Shown: in pieces, positions 9,083 through 17,474 of the stretch | How the letters are laid out: the number at the start of each line of letters is the position of its first letter | Numbering within the stretch: the first letter of the stretch is position 1 | From: Nitrosomonas marina | GTDB lineage: Bacteria; Pseudomonadota; Gammaproteobacteria; Burkholderiales; Nitrosomonadaceae | DNA length: 64,000 bases | Direction: 5' to 3' | Assembly: GCF_900110145.1 (NCBI RefSeq) | Contig: NZ_FOCP01000008.1 | Span: 89,976 to 153,975 of the forward strand | Notes under the pieces: model-generated | Told to the model about the DNA's origin: nothing | Seen by the model: the letters and a program-made list of their open reading frames with translations, nothing else | Database searches by the model: none | Program-made: the position numbers and the translations under genes

Positions 9083-9237
9083 GAAAAAATTTAATCTTAC
9101 CGAAGAATCGATCCAGATTCGTGTGAGAAAATTCACAGATGATAACATTTCACCGAGTATGCTCCACCCGTAAAAGTTGACTTTAAGTGTCTTGACCATG
9201 CCACATCCGCTAGCATCTCTTGTACAATTGTAGGCTT

Positions 9238-10344
9238 ATGAAAAAAATTCTTGCTACCCTGCTTATCACACTGACTGCTTATTTCATGTTCTGGCCTGTA
9301 CCGATCGAACCGGTAAGCTGGAACGCACCCGGTGCGCCCGGCTATACCGGCCCTCATATATCAAATGACCGGCTTGCCGAATTGCAGCTAATTACGTTGA
9401 ACGACGAAGAAGGCCCGGAACATGTCGCGATGGGCAATGATGGAAAACTGTATGCCGCGGTCGCAAGTGGAAATATCCTGCGTTTGAATCCGGACGGCAC
9501 AGAGCTGGAGATTTTCGCTTACACCGGTGGCCGCGTATTGGGTTTTGATTTCGATAGAGACGGCAATCTCATTGCTGCCGACGCTATGCAAGGTATTCTT
9601 TCCATTTCGCCAAATGGAGACGTAACGATGCTGGCAGATCATGTCCACAACGACCTGATCCGATATCCCAACAGCGCGGTTGTAGCAAGTAATGGTATGA
9701 TTTACATCACAGACTCCTCAGGTCGTTTCGCACCTTCCGACTGGGGTGGCACGTTTGAAGCAAGCATGCTGGATATTGTCGAACAGTCGGCTACCGGGCG
9801 CGTATTGGAATATAACCCGAAACTCAATCAAGCTCGTATTGTCGCCAGAGGATTGAGCTTCGCAAACGGCATTGCGTTGTCAAGCGACGAGCAAACCCTG
9901 TTTGTCAATGAAACCGGCCGTTATCGTGTATGGAAAATAGCAGTAAGCGCTGACAATCTCGACATCAGTCAGCAATCGCCGCTAGCAAGCATTCTTTTCG
10001 ACAATCTGCCAGGATATCCTGACAATCTGATGCGCGGAGATAAAAACAGAATCTGGTTGGGTTTTGCCAAGCCACGAAATACAATGATTGATTTTATGGC
10101 TGATAAACCACTGCTGCGTAAAATTGTGCTGCGTTTACCGCGTATTTTCTGGCCCATGCCAGAAACCTATGGACATGTTATGGCATTTTCCGAGGACGGT
10201 AAAATCCTGCTTGATCTGCAGGACCCCACCGGGGCATATCCCGAAACAACGTCTGTTACCGAGACAGAAAACAGACTGTACATCCAGAGCCTGCACGCAA
10301 ACAGTTTGGGCTGGTTAGCAAAAAAAGCCGTTTTAGGAAACTGA
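9238..10344 (+). CDS. SMP-30/strictosidine synthase-like beta-propeller protein
   Basis: A 368-residue protein with an N-terminal hydrophobic anchor or signal (MKKILATLLITLTAYFMFWP) and repeats typical of the six-bladed SMP-30/gluconolactonase and strictosidine-synthase-like propeller: PEHVAMGNDGKLYAA, VLGFDFDRDGNLIAAD, NSAVVASNGMIYITDSS, GRVLEYNP, FANGIALSSDEQTLFVNET and YPDNLMRGDKNRIWLG. The order resembles the animal APMAP family. Members are lactonases or arylesterases that use a central calcium. The substrate is unknown. The ATG at 9238 is chosen over an in-frame TTG 18 bases upstream. It is transcribed divergently from the receiver gene. Confidence 0.8.
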   Translation: MKKILATLLITLTAYFMFWPVPIEPVSWNAPGAPGYTGPHISNDRLAELQLITLNDEEGPEHVAMGNDGKLYAAVASGNILRLNPDGTELEIFAYTGGRVLGFDFDRDGNLIAADAMQGILSISPNGDVTMLADHVHNDLIRYPNSAVVASNGMIYITDSSGRFAPSDWGGTFEASMLDIVEQSATGRVLEYNPKLNQARIVARGLSFANGIALSSDEQTLFVNETGRYRVWKIAVSADNLDISQQSPLASILFDNLPGYPDNLMRGDKNRIWLGFAKPRNTMIDFMADKPLLRKIVLRLPRIFWPMPETYGHVMAFSEDGKILLDLQDPTGAYPETTSVTETENRLYIQSLHANSLGWLAKKAVLGN

Positions 10345-10524
10345 AAAAACATTAAATTTTATGTATTGACTTGCAAATCAATTTCATATTTCTCCAGAAT
10401 AACTGTTCAGTCTATCCTCCGCCAGCTTCAAAAATCAGGACAGCCTGCCTCGACATTAAAACACTCGTAGGCGCCCTGTCACATCCTGTCTGGGTTTATC
10501 CAAGAAAAAAAGATACTGCATAAT

Positions 10525-10755
10525 CTAATTCCAGATTCCCACAATCAATTCGGCAGCACGTTTCAAAAATGGAGAAATCAGTAACAATATACCGAAACCA
10601 ACCGGAAAAGCGATGCTCCATGAATAAAGCCATTCTTCTATATATTCATTTGAAAAACCAAGATTGACTGCAGTAACTGTTGCTGATACGCAACCTGTCA
10701 TTACTGCGGACATCATCAGGCTATAAATCAAATGGAGTAAAAGTTTTTGTTTCAT
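10525..10755 (-). CDS. DUF2798 small membrane protein
   Basis: A 76-residue protein with two predicted transmembrane helices (residues 7-30 and 44-65) and the DUF2798 pattern: MMSAVMTGCVSATVTAVNLG, then SWSIAFPVGFGILLL. Function of the family is unknown. It stands alone between convergent and divergent neighbours. Confidence 0.72.
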   Translation of the reverse strand: MKQKLLLHLIYSLMMSAVMTGCVSATVTAVNLGFSNEYIEEWLYSWSIAFPVGFGILLLISPFLKRAAELIVGIWN

Positions 10756-11191
10756 GGCGATCTCAGTTTTCGATACAGGCTACTCGGAAATCATCTCGAT
10801 ATACAATATATGTGTAAATTGACACAAACAAAACCCATCAGACGGAATCCACATCAATCTGCTCCCCGGCATCCGGTTCGCATCCATCACTGAAAAAACC
10901 GATGGCCAGCCTGAGTCACCGCTTTTAACCGATTTGATCATATCAAATAACTATTACATATCAAGTTTGGTCTTTAAAATTCTTGTACTGCAACTCCTGC
11001 GGGCGTAGTACAAATCAGAATAATCCACTCAGTAATAACCGGCTTTACCTGACAGGAAACAGTAAACATACGCAAATTTATTTTTTTGATATGATAGGTT
11101 TACATGGTTGTTACGCAACGATGACTCATACTACCGTGCAAATCAACAGAATGTCGTTACCGGCTCACGACTTTTCAATACCTTATCATTC
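10756..11191. other. Intergenic region upstream of the Kef-type transporter
   Basis: About 430 bases without a supported gene. It contains an AT-rich dyad at 10932-10948 (ATTTGAT, three bases, ATCAAAT). This recalls an FNR/Anr half-site pair, but the spacer is one base too short for the consensus. A 70-codon open frame at 10983 has no similarity that I recognise. Confidence 0.4.
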
Positions 11192-13174
11192 ATGACAGAC
11201 TCACTTTTACCCATACTGATTCTACTATCGACTGCAGTGTTTGCAGTCGTAATTTTCAGACTGCTCCGCCTCCCTCCAATGCTGGGATATCTTTTATCCG
11301 GCGTGCTGATCGGTCCACATGCTCTGGGCTGGATACCCGATAATGAAGAGACTCGTCATCTTGCAGAATTCGGAGTTGTTTTTCTAATGTTCAGTATCGG
11401 CCTCGAATTCAGTCTGTCCAAGCTGGTTACCATGAAACGCATCGTCTTCGGATTTGGCACTTTACAGGTTGTCATCAGCATTATTATCGTCATGGCGATC
11501 GCCTGGTTACTCAAATTAGACTGGCGCGTTGGTCTTGTCATAGGGGGCGCGCTGGCAATGTCTTCCACAGCAATCGTCATCAAAATGCTGTCCGAACGGC
11601 TAGAGTTAAATACACTGCATGGCAGACAGGTAATCGGCGTATTGCTGTTTCAGGATTTGGCGGTTATCCCACTGTTGATCGTTATCCCGGCATTGGCTAC
11701 CTCATTCGAAAACGAATCCATCGAATACGGCAACGTGCTTGCAGTTGCCGCACTGAAAGCTCTGGCTGTACTGACACTCATTTTATTTTTTGGTCAGCGC
11801 CTCATGCGTCCCTGGTTTCATGTAGTTGCACAGCAGAAATCCTCGGAATTGTTTGTTTTAAATGTTTTGCTAATTACGCTTGGCCTGTCCTGGCTGACCG
11901 AACTGGCAGGTTTATCATTGGCGCTGGGTGCTTTTTTGGCAGGTATGCTGATCTCTGAAACCGAATATCGTTATCAGGTTGAAGACGACATTAAACCATT
12001 CCGCGATATCTTGCTGGGCCTGTTTTTTGTCACCATCGGCATGCTGCTAGATATTCAGGTGGTGATCGATAATTTTCTATGGGTGGCCGTGATTCTCACC
12101 GGCCTGATTATTCTAAAAATAATCCTGATTACGGGCCTGTCTCGACTGTTTGGGACACAACCCAACATAGCACTTCGCACCGGAATGAGCCTGGCACAGG
12201 GCGGCGAATTCGGTTTTGTTCTGCTGGCACAAGCCACGATGCACGGACTGATTGATAATGCCATACTGCAGCCAGTTTTGGCGGCCATGGTACTGTCAAT
12301 GCTGTTCGCACCCTTCATGATCGAATACAGCGAGCGCGTCATACAGCGGCTTTATACATCCGAGTGGATGCAACGCGCAATGGAAATCACCACCATAGCC
12401 GCACAAACGATAGCGGAGCAAAATCACGTCATTATTTGTGGCTATGGAAGAAGTGGGCAGAATCTGTCTCGCATACTGGAGCAGGAATCTGTTCCCTTTA
12501 TAGCGCTGGATCTCGATCCGCGCCGAATTCATGAAGCCAAAATGGCCGGAGAAGCTGTTGTGTATGGTGACGCAGCACGCAAAGAAGTATTGATAGCCGC
12601 GGGTGTACTGCGCGCAAAAGTTCTGGTCGTCAGTTATGCAGACACTGTTTCTGCACTCAAGATTTTAAACCATGTCCGTATATTGCGGCCCGAGCTAGCT
12701 GTCGTTGTACGGACGCGCGACGACTCAGACATTGATTTATTGAAAGAGGCTGGCGCCACCGAAGTGGTTGCGGAAATCCTCGAAGGCAGCTTAATGCTGG
12801 CATCTCATGCATTGATGTTCATGGATGTGACTACCGGTCGCATTTTAAGACGTATCCGTCAGACACGTGAACAGCGTTATAGTCTTTTTCGCGGTTTTTA
12901 TTACGGCGTAACGGATGAAAGTGATGAAGGCCATGAGCGTTTGCTGCCCAGATTACTGACCATCACAATCACACCCGGCGCTGCTGCCGTCAGTAAAACA
13001 CTCGGCGAACTTTGTCTGCTTGATTTATCAGTTGAAGTAACCGCGGTCAGAAGGCGGAATATCAGAGGTTTGCTGCCGTCGGATGAAACCCGGCTTGAAG
13101 CCGGCGATGTCGTGGTTCTCAGAGGAACGCAGGAGAATCTGGCTGCAGCGGAAATCCGTCTCATGCAGGGATAA
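11192..13174 (+). CDS. Kef-type K+/H+ antiporter with TrkA-N and TrkA-C domains
   Basis: A 660-residue inner-membrane protein of the CPA2 family. The N-terminal roughly 390 residues form about 12 transmembrane helices with typical segments (LLRLPPMLGYLLSGVLIGP, EFGVVFLMFSIGLEFSL, ALAMSSTAIVIK, LSLALGAFLAGMLISE). A cytoplasmic NAD-binding TrkA-N domain follows, with the Rossmann motif in VIICGYGRSGQNL. The C-terminal 80 residues look like a TrkA-C ligand domain. It is expected to exchange K+ (or Na+) for H+ under control of a nucleotide or thiol ligand. The ATG at 11192 starts directly before the first helix; a longer frame from 11108 adds polar residues with no family counterpart. A KefF/KefG-type ancillary subunit is not adjacent. 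Confidence 0.9.
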   Translation: MTDSLLPILILLSTAVFAVVIFRLLRLPPMLGYLLSGVLIGPHALGWIPDNEETRHLAEFGVVFLMFSIGLEFSLSKLVTMKRIVFGFGTLQVVISIIIVMAIAWLLKLDWRVGLVIGGALAMSSTAIVIKMLSERLELNTLHGRQVIGVLLFQDLAVIPLLIVIPALATSFENESIEYGNVLAVAALKALAVLTLILFFGQRLMRPWFHVVAQQKSSELFVLNVLLITLGLSWLTELAGLSLALGAFLAGMLISETEYRYQVEDDIKPFRDILLGLFFVTIGMLLDIQVVIDNFLWVAVILTGLIILKIILITGLSRLFGTQPNIALRTGMSLAQGGEFGFVLLAQATMHGLIDNAILQPVLAAMVLSMLFAPFMIEYSERVIQRLYTSEWMQRAMEITTIAAQTIAEQNHVIICGYGRSGQNLSRILEQESVPFIALDLDPRRIHEAKMAGEAVVYGDAARKEVLIAAGVLRAKVLVVSYADTVSALKILNHVRILRPELAVVVRTRDDSDIDLLKEAGATEVVAEILEGSLMLASHALMFMDVTTGRILRRIRQTREQRYSLFRGFYYGVTDESDEGHERLLPRLLTITITPGAAAVSKTLGELCLLDLSVEVTAVRRRNIRGLLPSDETRLEAGDVVVLRGTQENLAAAEIRLMQG

Positions 13175-13261
13175 AACGACACCAACGGTGCAGTATGCAA
13201 TCGTGGCGCAAATATCACACTGAAATCCTGTGCCGCCACAAGTAACCCTACTGCCAACATG

Positions 13262-13282
13262 CCCTTTTTTAAGGGTTTTTTT
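13262..13282 (+). terminator. Rho-independent terminator after the Kef-type gene
   Basis: A CCCTT/AAGGG stem with a four-T loop is followed by seven T residues, 88 bases after the transporter stop. The stem is short, so strength is uncertain. Confidence 0.5.
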
Positions 13283-13406
13283 CAATTTTATTCAGCGTAC
13301 AGACATGGACAGCCTCACTGCGAAAGTGTATAGTCTGCGTTCCGCCCTTTGCTCTTTGAAACTTTGAAAAAAGGGCAGGTGTCTATGTATTAGGTTTGTA
13401 GATATT

Positions 13407-13426
13407 TATCATTTGCGAAAATGATA
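13407..13426. promoter_or_regulatory. Perfect 8-bp dyad in the nirK leader, candidate operator
   Basis: TATCATTT and its exact reverse complement AAATGATA flank a four-base GCGA core, 60 bases upstream of the nirK start. The half-site TTATCATTT recurs just before the ribosome binding site (around 13468-13476). The layout suits a dimeric repressor such as an NsrR/Rrf2-type NO sensor, which controls nirK in ammonia oxidisers, but I do not claim a match to a defined consensus. Confidence 0.4.
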
Positions 13427-13486
13427 CATCGACAGATAAGAAGGCGTATATAACAAGCGCAAAATTTATCATTTATGGAGGGAGAT

Positions 13487-14590
13487 ATGATTAAAGCTGT
13501 TCAAGCTGTTTTTGGACTGGGATTGTTATGTTTTGCCGCTACACAAGCTGCTGTAGCCGCAACCGACATCTCAAAATTACCGCGTGTAAAACAGGAACTG
13601 GTGGCACCACCTGCAGTTCCAAAGCACGATCAGGTAGCTAAAGGCGGACCAAAAGTCGTTGAAGTCCGTATGGAAACAAAAGAAGTACTCATGGAAGTTG
13701 CTCCTGGCGCAAATGTCTGGGCACTCACGTTTAACGGTTCTGTTCCTGGTCCACTGATCGTTGTACACGAAGGAGACTATGTTGAACTGACACTGGTTAA
13801 TCCAAAAGAAAGCACACTCGCACATAATGTGGATTTTCACGCTGCGACTGGTGCACTGGGTGGCGCCGGCCTGACCCTGATTCAGCCTGGTGAAGAAGTT
13901 GTTTTACGCTGGAAAGCGGTTAAACCTGGCGTTTTCGTATATCACTGCGCACCGGGTGGAACAATGATTCCATTCCACGTTATCTCCGGTATGAATGGCG
14001 CAATTATGGTATTGCCGCGTGACGGCCTGAAAGACGCTGAAGGCAAACCATACCGCTATGACCGCGCATACTATATTGGTGAACAAGATTACTATCTGCC
14101 TAACGATGGAAAAGGTAAATTCAAAGAATTCGCATCTCCAGCTGCCGGCATGCACGAAATGCTTGAGCTGGCTAAAGGCCTGATTCCTACACACGTTGTA
14201 TTTAACGGCGCAGTAGGTGCAATTACAGGCGACAATGCATTGTCAGCCAAAGTCGGCGAAAAAGTACTGTTTGTCCACTCACAGGCAAACCGTCCTTCCT
14301 ATCCGCATCTGATTGGCGGTCATGCCGATCTGTACTGGGTAGGTGGTTCATTCAGCGACAAGCCTCTGACCAGCCAGGAAACATGGATTATTCCAGCTGG
14401 TACAGCAGTTGCTGCAGCCTATGAATTCCATCAGCCAGGCCTGTATGTATACCTCAGTCACAATCTGATTGAGGCTGTTCTGATGGGTGCTGCCTTACAC
14501 ATGAATGTCGAAGGTGAATGGAACGATGACTTGATGACTCAAGTCAAGGCTCCGGACAGCTTTGACGCCAAAGCAGCTATGGATCACTAA
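13487..14590 (+). CDS. nirK: Copper-containing nitrite reductase (NO-forming)
   Basis: A 367-residue periplasmic two-cupredoxin enzyme reducing nitrite to nitric oxide. Residues 1-25 form a signal peptide ending AAVAA. Type 1 copper ligands are His113, Cys154, His164 and Met169; type 2 ligands are His118, His153 and His325; the catalytic Asp is Asp116 in HNVDFH. The HLIGGHAD catalytic histidine region and the C-terminal HNLIEA/GEWNDDL segments are intact. The ligand loop reads [12 protein letters not shown] rather than the classic HCAPPGMVPWH. The ATG at 13487 is preferred because GGAGGGAG precedes it; an ATG 12 bases upstream overlaps that site. The gene stands alone, with its own leader and terminator, not in an ncgABC-nirK operon. 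In ammonia oxidisers it detoxifies nitrite or supports nitrifier denitrification. Confidence 0.95.
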   Translation: MIKAVQAVFGLGLLCFAATQAAVAATDISKLPRVKQELVAPPAVPKHDQVAKGGPKVVEVRMETKEVLMEVAPGANVWALTFNGSVPGPLIVVHEGDYVELTLVNPKESTLAHNVDFHAATGALGGAGLTLIQPGEEVVLRWKAVKPGVFVYHCAPGGTMIPFHVISGMNGAIMVLPRDGLKDAEGKPYRYDRAYYIGEQDYYLPNDGKGKFKEFASPAAGMHEMLELAKGLIPTHVVFNGAVGAITGDNALSAKVGEKVLFVHSQANRPSYPHLIGGHADLYWVGGSFSDKPLTSQETWIIPAGTAVAAAYEFHQPGLYVYLSHNLIEAVLMGAALHMNVEGEWNDDLMTQVKAPDSFDAKAAMDH

Positions 14591-14635
14591 GCAATATACC
14601 CGCATTACTGTATATTGATTTAATGATTTAGCCCG

Positions 14636-14668
14636 AACGGCTCCTTCCGACAGGTTGGAGCCGTTTTC
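14636..14668 (+). terminator. Rho-independent terminator after nirK
   Basis: AACGGCTCC (14636-14644) pairs perfectly with GGAGCCGTT (14657-14665) around a 12-base loop and is followed by TTCT, 45 bases after the nirK stop. Confidence 0.8.
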
Positions 14669-14693
14669 TATTTGCAAGTCGCAGGAAATACAA

Positions 14694-14861
14694 TCAGTGA
14701 TTCATTGCAATAAGCCAAACCAGTATCGATACCACCGAAAACAATTGATAACGGATAACGGTCGCAAACCAAAATGCAGGTTTTCTAAGAAGAAGCCTTG
14801 GATTATGACTTTTAGATTTCTTTGTATTTAAAGCCAATAACCTGCACTCTTCTGAATCCAT
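14694..14861 (-). CDS. Possible small membrane protein, unrecognised
   Basis: A frame of 55 codons from an ATG at 14861 (or 63 from 14885) encodes a Lys/Arg-rich N-terminal half and one hydrophobic helix near the C-terminus (ending VVSILVWLIAMNH). An AGGGTGA lies five bases before the ATG at 14861 and could serve as ribosome binding site. No family is recognised. The rest of the roughly 370-base gap between nirK and apt holds only the nirK terminator and the apt promoter region. Confidence 0.3.
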   Translation of the reverse strand: MDSEECRLLALNTKKSKSHNPRLLLRKPAFWFATVIRYQLFSVVSILVWLIAMNH

Positions 14862-14958
14862 CAAATCACCCTGACAGGGATGCACTGTTTGCTGGTTAAC
14901 CTTCTATTGGCTTCATAAATCTCTTTATTACTAACTTTCCAGGTTTTCCAACATATTT

Positions 14959-15486
14959 ATGCCAATTAAATCCCGTATTCGCACAATTCCCCACCACCCT
15001 CACCCGGGAATTATGTTTCGCGACATTACCACGCTGCTAAAAGATCCTGTCGGTTTGCGCACAACTGTACAAGAAATCGTAAAACGCTATCAGTCACAAC
15101 ACATCAATAAGGTTGTCGGTATTGAATCGCGAGGATTCATTATTGGCGCACCCGTGGCGTATCAGCTTGAAACCGGTTTTGTTCCGATACGAAAACAAAA
15201 CAAGCTGCCGGCCCAAACTGTCGGCCGTGACTATCAGCTGGAATATGGCAGCGACCGTATTGAAATCCACGTCGACGCCATTCAATCTGGAGACCGGATT
15301 TTGCTTGTCGATGATTTAATCGCTACCGGTGGTACAGCCGAGGCTGCTGTCAGATTAATCCGGGAGATGGGCGGCGAAGTGATTGAGTGCTGCTTTGTAA
15401 TAGATTTACCAGATGCAGGTGGTCGTAAACGACTGGAACAATTGGGCTGCAAGGTATTTTGTTTATGCGAATTTGATGACGACTAA
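14959..15486 (+). CDS. apt: Adenine phosphoribosyltransferase
   Basis: A 175-residue purine salvage enzyme converting adenine and PRPP to AMP. The N-terminal [20 protein letters not shown], the [18 protein letters not shown] segment and the PRPP loop [16 protein letters not shown] (about residues 115-130) are characteristic. PHHPHPG is a slight variant of the usual PDFPKPG. Length is normal. It appears monocistronic, with the YdcZ-like gene 63 bases downstream. Confidence 0.93.
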   Translation: MPIKSRIRTIPHHPHPGIMFRDITTLLKDPVGLRTTVQEIVKRYQSQHINKVVGIESRGFIIGAPVAYQLETGFVPIRKQNKLPAQTVGRDYQLEYGSDRIEIHVDAIQSGDRILLVDDLIATGGTAEAAVRLIREMGGEVIECCFVIDLPDAGGRKRLEQLGCKVFCLCEFDDD

Positions 15487-15549
15487 CCCATAGTAAAACC
15501 GGAATAAAACAGCTATATATACAATTGCAGCATTTATGCATTGCCTGTC

Positions 15550-15993
15550 ATGAATCACACCGCATATATCCTCGTCGCCCTGGTTGTTGGCGTACTCATA
15601 TCGTTTCAACCGCCTATCAATGCGTCAATGGCAAGAATACTTGATAGTCCGCTGTTTGCCGCAACGATTTCCCTGTTTATCAGTTGCATGCTGATGATGG
15701 TGCTGTGGCTGCTCAACGATGGCGGAAAAAATACAGCACAAATTACCGCGCTGCCGTGGTGGATAGTTATCGGCGGCATAGCCGGTGCTGTTTTTGTCAC
15801 AAGCAGCATTATTATTGCGCCTGTACTCGGTATGGCTGCATTTGTTGTCTGCATCATTGCAGGACAGCTGATTGGTTCGATTGTTATTGATCATTTCGGA
15901 TTAATAGGTATGGATACAAAAACTGTCAGCATGCAAAAAATTCTTGGACTGATCCTGATACTTATCGGAGTCATACTGGTACGGGCAGACTGA
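15550..15993 (+). CDS. DMT superfamily transporter, YdcZ/DUF606 type
   Basis: A 147-residue integral membrane protein with about five transmembrane helices. The N-terminal GVLISFQPPINASMARILDS and C-terminal KILGLILILIGVILVRAD are typical of the half-size YdcZ (DUF606) branch of the drug/metabolite transporter superfamily. Such half-size units usually act as dimers; no second copy is adjacent and the substrate is unknown. The ATG at 15550 is chosen over an in-frame TTG nine bases upstream. Confidence 0.8.
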   Translation: MNHTAYILVALVVGVLISFQPPINASMARILDSPLFAATISLFISCMLMMVLWLLNDGGKNTAQITALPWWIVIGGIAGAVFVTSSIIIAPVLGMAAFVVCIIAGQLIGSIVIDHFGLIGMDTKTVSMQKILGLILILIGVILVRAD

Positions 15994-16024
15994 CGCCCGC
16001 TATCGGACCCGCTGGCTACTGTCT

Positions 16025-17410
16025 TCAGGCGTTGGCACGTTTGAGTTGCATCATTAATTTTTCATGAATACCACCAAAACCGCCATTGCTCATAATTAAA
16101 ACATGATCACCGCTCACTGCGGAATCGGCAATTTCTGAAATAAGCTGTTGCAACTCTCTGAAACACTTTGCTTTCTTACCTATAGTTGCCAACGCCTGCT
16201 CCACCCACTCGGCATCATGGCTATAGCAGAATACAACATCGGCACCGTTAAGACTGCTGGCCAGTTTTTCTCTCCATACGCCCATTTTCATGGTATTTGA
16301 TCGTGGCTCCAGTACTGCAAGTATACGTGCATCACCAATATGATCGCGCAATCCATCGATTGTTGTCTGAATCGCAGTTGGATGATGCGCAAAATCATCA
16401 TATACCGTAATATTATTGGCAACACCGCGCTTTTCCATACGGCGTTTTACGTTTTTAAACTGACCCAAGGCTTCGATGCCCGTACTGACCGGAACACCCG
16501 CGTGCCGTGCTGCAGCAAGTGCCGCCAGAGCATTGGCACGGTTATGCTGTCCCAGCAAATCCCACTGCAGCACACCTTGTAGTTCGCCCCTGAAGAATAC
16601 TTCTGATACGCTCTCTTTTTGGATGACCATATCCCACCCTGCCTGAGTACCAAACCGTTCAACCGGGGTCCAACAACCCAACTTCAACACTTGATCCAGA
16701 TTCTGGTCATTTCCGTTTGCAACAATCATTCCCTGGTTTGGTACAATCCGGACAAAATGATGAAACTGGCGAATAATTGCAGGCAGGTCATCAAAAATAT
16801 CGGCATGGTCGAATTCCAGATTATTTAAAATAACAGTTTTGGGACGATAGTGAACGAATTTTGACCGTTTATCAAAAAATGCCGTATCATATTCGTCTGC
16901 CTCTATCACAAAAAACGGTGAAACCTCGCGTACTGCTGAAGGCGGTACTGACGGTATCGCGCCAATACGTGCCGACGTACCGAAGTTCTCTGGAATACCG
17001 CCTATCAGAAAACCTGGATGCATACCGGCATATTCCAGAATCCATGCCAGCATTGAACTCGTAGTTGTTTTCCCGTGCGTGCCTGCTACCGCCAATACCC
17101 AACGGGTATTTAAAATGTTTTCAGAAAGCCACTGCGGCCCCGAAATATATGGCAAATTCTGATTCAGTATCTCCTCCATCAGCGGATTACCACGCGTAAC
17201 GACATTGCCAATAACAAAAATATCCGGCTTGAGCTGGATCTGATCCGCTGAAAAACCTGATATTAACGAAATTCCCAGAGATTCCAGCTGGGTACTCATG
17301 GGCGGGTAGACATTTTGATCGCACCCGGTAACAGTATGGCCAGATTCTTTTGCAATGGCGGCTATGCCCCCCATAAAAGTCCCACAAATTCCAAGGATAT
17401 GAATATGCAT
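16025..17410 (-). CDS. mpl: UDP-N-acetylmuramate:L-alanyl-gamma-D-glutamyl-meso-diaminopimelate ligase
   Basis: A 461-residue Mur ligase family enzyme that reattaches recycled murein tripeptide to UDP-MurNAc in the cytoplasm. The start MHIHILGICGTFMGGIAAIA and SGHTVTGCDQNVYPPMST are diagnostic of Mpl rather than MurC. The ATP-binding P-loop GTHGKTTT is at residues 110-117, EADEYDTAFFDKRSKF follows, and the C-terminal domain has YDDFAHHPTAI. It is the last gene of a minus-strand run with two glycosyltransferases upstream, separated by 64 bases. Confidence 0.94.
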   Translation of the reverse strand: MHIHILGICGTFMGGIAAIAKESGHTVTGCDQNVYPPMSTQLESLGISLISGFSADQIQLKPDIFVIGNVVTRGNPLMEEILNQNLPYISGPQWLSENILNTRWVLAVAGTHGKTTTSSMLAWILEYAGMHPGFLIGGIPENFGTSARIGAIPSVPPSAVREVSPFFVIEADEYDTAFFDKRSKFVHYRPKTVILNNLEFDHADIFDDLPAIIRQFHHFVRIVPNQGMIVANGNDQNLDQVLKLGCWTPVERFGTQAGWDMVIQKESVSEVFFRGELQGVLQWDLLGQHNRANALAALAAARHAGVPVSTGIEALGQFKNVKRRMEKRGVANNITVYDDFAHHPTAIQTTIDGLRDHIGDARILAVLEPRSNTMKMGVWREKLASSLNGADVVFCYSHDAEWVEQALATIGKKAKCFRELQQLISEIADSAVSGDHVLIMSNGGFGGIHEKLMMQLKRANA

Positions 17411-17474
17411 GGTTATTCTTTAGTTTTTATACAATCTATGTTCATTCGAATGTAATATTAACGTATTGTACGGA

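Noticed and set aside
10932..10948. ATTTGAT-CAT-ATCAAAT dyad as an FNR/Anr site upstream of the Kef-type gene
   Set aside because: The spacer between TTGAT and ATCAA is three bases, not the four of the consensus, and the site is about 240 bases from the start codon.
11108..11191. Longer start of the Kef-type transporter
   Set aside because: Adds 28 polar residues before the first helix with no family counterpart; ATG at 11192 fits better.
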